Shown piece after piece: positions 61,621-64,000 of a stretch of DNA of 64,000 bases (position 1 is the stretch's first letter; each line of letters begins with the position of its first letter). The DNA lies in NCBI RefSeq assembly GCF_000023065.1, contig NC_012691.1:3166501-3230500 (forward strand), written 5' to 3'. Below the pieces are notes generated by a model. It saw only the letters and a list, made by a program, of their open reading frames with translations. It was not told the origin of the DNA and searched no databases. Made by a program: the position numbers and the translations under genes. Origin of the DNA: Tolumonas auensis DSM 9187. GTDB lineage: Bacteria; Pseudomonadota; Gammaproteobacteria; Enterobacterales; Aeromonadaceae.

Positions 61621-62397
61621 ATGCTGTTCTGGAATGCAGATCCGATTTTAATTCAGCTCGGCCCGATTGCTGTCCACTGGTACGGCGCACTGTTCGCCAC
61701 CGGCTTTTTACTGGGCTATCAGTTAATGCAACGGATCTACCGTCAGGAAGGTCGCCCCACAGAACAACTGGATAAATTACTGACTTACATTTTCATCGGA
61801 ACTGTCGTTGGTGCGCGTCTGGCGCATACCCTGATCTATGAACCGGAATATTATCTGGCACATCCGATCGACATTCTGAAAATCTGGGAAGGTGGACTGG
61901 CCAGTCATGGCGGTGGTATTGGTGTACTGCTTGCGATTTGGTTGTTTGTCCGTCAGCATCCGGAAAACAAATTCCTCTGGCTGGCCGATCGTCTGGCCAT
62001 TCCAACGGCATTAACCGGATGCTTTATCCGTCTGGGTAACTTCATGAACTCGGAAATTATCGGCAATTCGACTGATGGCAGCTGGGGTGTGGTCTTTGAG
62101 CGTATTGATACGCTGCCGCGTCATCCGGTACAGCTTTATGAGGCCGCCAGCTATTTTGCGATTTTCGTCTTATTGCTGATGTTGTTCCGTACCACGAAAA
62201 GCAAACAAACGGGTTTCCTGTTCGGTCTGTTTCTGACGTTGGTATTCGCGGCCCGTTTCATTATTGAATATTTCAAAACCCCGCAAGCTGCTTACGAAGC
62301 CGGAAATCTGATCTCGGTAGGACAATGGCTGAGCGTGCCATTTGTACTGGCTGGTATCGTTCTGATGCTTCTGTCTGCGAAGGAAAAAGCCCGCTGA
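61621..62397 (+). CDS. lgt: prolipoprotein diacylglyceryl transferase
   Basis: The product (258 aa) is a seven-helix membrane enzyme that attaches diacylglycerol to the lipobox cysteine. It has the Lgt signature GCFIRLGNFMNSEIIGN and the segment RHPVQLYEAASYF. GAGAGAAG precedes ATG 61621. Confidence 0.96.
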   Translation: MLFWNADPILIQLGPIAVHWYGALFATGFLLGYQLMQRIYRQEGRPTEQLDKLLTYIFIGTVVGARLAHTLIYEPEYYLAHPIDILKIWEGGLASHGGGIGVLLAIWLFVRQHPENKFLWLADRLAIPTALTGCFIRLGNFMNSEIIGNSTDGSWGVVFERIDTLPRHPVQLYEAASYFAIFVLLLMLFRTTKSKQTGFLFGLFLTLVFAARFIIEYFKTPQAAYEAGNLISVGQWLSVPFVLAGIVLMLLSAKEKAR

Positions 62398-62404
62398 TAT
62401 CTGA

Positions 62405-62441
62405 CGGCAGTGATACTGTTAGCACCACCGTATCACTGCCG
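62405..62441 (+). other. 11-bp hairpin between lgt and fimT-like gene
   Basis: CGGCAGTGATA pairs with TATCACTGCCG around a 15-base loop. There is no T-tract, so its role (mRNA stability, pausing, attenuation) is unclear. Confidence 0.55.
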
Positions 62442-62511
62442 GATCTGGCAGTTTCAACTCTACCCGCTGGCATAGACAATCGGGATCTGACTCCATTACA
62501 GCAGAGCCACC

Positions 62512-63015
62512 ATGCGCTCAGACGGCTTTACCTTCCTTGAACTGATCATCACGCTGGCAGTCGCGGCTATTTTATTGCTTGTTGGTATTCCCGGTTTACA
62601 GCACTTACTCGCCGAGAGTGCTCTGCAGACCGAAGGGTTTTCCTTGCATAACGCCTTGCACCGCGCCAGAAGCCAGGCGATAGATCATCAGACCGATGTA
62701 ATTGTCTGTCTGGCTGATAAGCAGGAACAGTGCGTTAAACAAGGTTTCACCCACCTGCTCCTGTTTAACGACCAGGATCAGAACAGAAAATTCTCCGCCA
62801 GTCAAAATGGCGATACCATCCTGCTCCGGCATGCATTACCCGGCCCGGCTCTGACAATCACCACCAATCAATTACACTTTGTTTTTCAGCCCGATGGCAC
62901 ACAAGCCGGAACCCCGGGCACGATTAGTCTCTGCGGCTCAGGAATGAGCGAAGGGATAGGAATCGCCATCGCCATGAGCGGACGGGTACGACAACAGAAA
63001 ATCAGCTGCTCTTAG
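62512..63015 (+). CDS. type IV pseudopilin, FimT/GspH family
   Basis: The product (167 aa) has a class III leader cleaved after DG (MRSDG-FTFLELIITLAVAAILL) with the conserved E5 of the mature protein, then a GspH/FimT beta-domain with cysteines in IVCLADKQEQC and SLCGSGM. It is a minor pilin candidate that primes type IV pilus assembly. It lies 114 bp after lgt and converges on pilY1. Confidence 0.9.
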   Translation: MRSDGFTFLELIITLAVAAILLLVGIPGLQHLLAESALQTEGFSLHNALHRARSQAIDHQTDVIVCLADKQEQCVKQGFTHLLLFNDQDQNRKFSASQNGDTILLRHALPGPALTITTNQLHFVFQPDGTQAGTPGTISLCGSGMSEGIGIAIAMSGRVRQQKISCS

Positions 63016-63026
63016 CTGCAAGATGA

Positions 63027-64000
63027 CTAATACTCCGAGGGATATTCCGCGATCTTGCGAGGTTTCAGCGCGTCCGCCAAAGAGATCACCGGTGAAGCAC
63101 AACCCGTTTGGCTGTCAGCAACATCATTTATTCCGGTTATCCACAATTGCCCTGTTTCCGTTTGATATGCCAGCCCAGGATTTTCCAGTAATCGATCATG
63201 CATCTGACTTACGAACGCTGTCGCACCACTAAAAGCACCAGAGACCAGATCGATCTGGTACAAACGGGTAACACCAATTGAGGGTTGTCCGTTAGCTGAA
63301 TGGCCTGCAGGAGCAAAAGAGGTAAACCATACTTTCCCGGCAACAACATAACCGTTGCCAAATACCTGCTCCTGCTGAGCCTGATCTAAATTCACATACC
63401 AACCCTGCATAAAGACACCGGGCGGTGTCTTATCGTTGCTTTGTGAATAGGCAGGATGTAACTCCGCGGCTTCCAGCGGGGCCGGAATAGCATCATTCTG
63501 CTGATAGGGCTTTACCTGCCGGTCAGGTAAAGCGAAATAACGGTTTTGAGCCGGAGCATTCCCGGAACCAAAACCAGGATTGGCCCGATCACCACTGCCA
63601 ATTAAAACCCAGTCGGCAGGTATCTCAGCAACCGAATCCTTGCCAGTGTTAACTCTCAGCAACGAACGAACAATCACCGGCTGCCCAAAGAAACGGCGAG
63701 TATTGCTGCTTTCTGCATTCTCATCTGCCGTATGCCCACCACCGAGCACAGCCAGTTTACTCATCCGCCAGTCAGAAAAACGACCAGTCATATCCAGCCG
63801 CCAGACATTACCGCCAACATCTCCGACATATAGCCGATCTGTCCTGCCATCCAGATCACTATCCAGCAAAGCGACATCAGCCGGAATCGCGTCCGTCAGC
63901 GGTACCTGTAAATTAGTCAGGCCATCGGGCTCCGGGCTAACTGAAAACAATTTTTGCCCGGAATCCGCATCAATAATGTAAATAACCCGCCCGGTTAAAG
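63027..64000 (-). CDS. pilY1: PilY1 C-terminal region (partial, 5' end beyond window)
   Basis: The frame is open to the window edge and encodes the last ~324 residues of a PilY1-like pilus adhesin or tip protein. Beta-propeller blades are visible: GRVIYIIDADSGQKL at the edge, then the calcium-binding stretch LDSDLDGRTDRLYVGDVGGN VWRLD (DxDxxxD), and later GVTRLYQIDLVSGA. The end is KPRKIAEYPSEY. PilY1 works with minor pilins at the pilus tip; the rest of the cluster should lie to the right. Confidence 0.9.
   Translation of the reverse strand, partial: LTGRVIYIIDADSGQKLFSVSPEPDGLTNLQVPLTDAIPADVALLDSDLDGRTDRLYVGDVGGNVWRLDMTGRFSDWRMSKLAVLGGGHTADENAESSNTRRFFGQPVIVRSLLRVNTGKDSVAEIPADWVLIGSGDRANPGFGSGNAPAQNRYFALPDRQVKPYQQNDAIPAPLEAAELHPAYSQSNDKTPPGVFMQGWYVNLDQAQQEQVFGNGYVVAGKVWFTSFAPAGHSANGQPSIGVTRLYQIDLVSGAFSGATAFVSQMHDRLLENPGLAYQTETGQLWITGINDVADSQTGCASPVISLADALKPRKIAEYPSEY

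Overview
The window reads as chromosomal DNA of a facultative gammaproteobacterium. The gene orders rplM-rpsI / zapG-degQ-degS, mlaFEDCB-ibaG-murA, kdsD-kdsC-lptCAB-rpoN-hpf-ptsN-rapZ-npr and the tRNA operon Arg-His-Leu-Pro are the enterobacterial/Aeromonadales arrangements. The moderate G+C and the mixture of accessory genes suggest a member of Aeromonadales such as Tolumonas; that genus guess is inference from gene content only.

Bases 1-11000 are a beta-glucuronide region: a truncated uidA-like gene and an OprD-type porin (uidC-like) on the minus strand, a divergent uidB transporter, then an unrelated three-gene cassette (His-rich secreted protein, HupE/UreJ-type membrane protein, membrane-anchored protein), then a second uidB-uidA pair with a divergent LysR regulator. 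Bases 11043-20920 are a seven-gene operon labelled urea carboxylase by homology. Its leader carries a near-consensus guanidine-I (ykkC) riboswitch and, upstream, a sigma-54 -24/-12 promoter, so the operon is best read as guanidine uptake and degradation (carboxylation, deimination, allophanate hydrolysis) under nitrogen control plus direct guanidine sensing.

Bases 21144-22730 hold a tRNA cluster in which the last gene, tRNA-Pro with its terminator, occurs twice as a 117-bp direct repeat on either side of a HAD phosphatase gene. Next come a TetR regulator with its palindromic operator and an RND efflux pair (22859-27710), a sodium:alanine symporter, lacZ under a LacI-type operator, glnE, and a zinc module (zur / 43-codon ORF-znuC-znuB-znuA) with a Zur box between the divergent units.

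Bases 39339-64000 are mostly core genes: pirin, rraB, luxS, a lytic transglycosylase-like lipoprotein, glnB, ribosomal proteins L13 and S9, zapG, the envelope proteases DegQ and DegS, MurA, the Mla lipid-transport system, LPS synthesis and export genes, rpoN with the nitrogen-PTS genes, the metR/metE pair with tandem MetJ-like boxes, lgt, and at the edge a FimT/GspH pseudopilin facing a truncated pilY1. Nitrogen control recurs across the window: rpoN, ptsN, npr, glnB and glnE are all here, along with the sigma-54-dependent guanidine operon.
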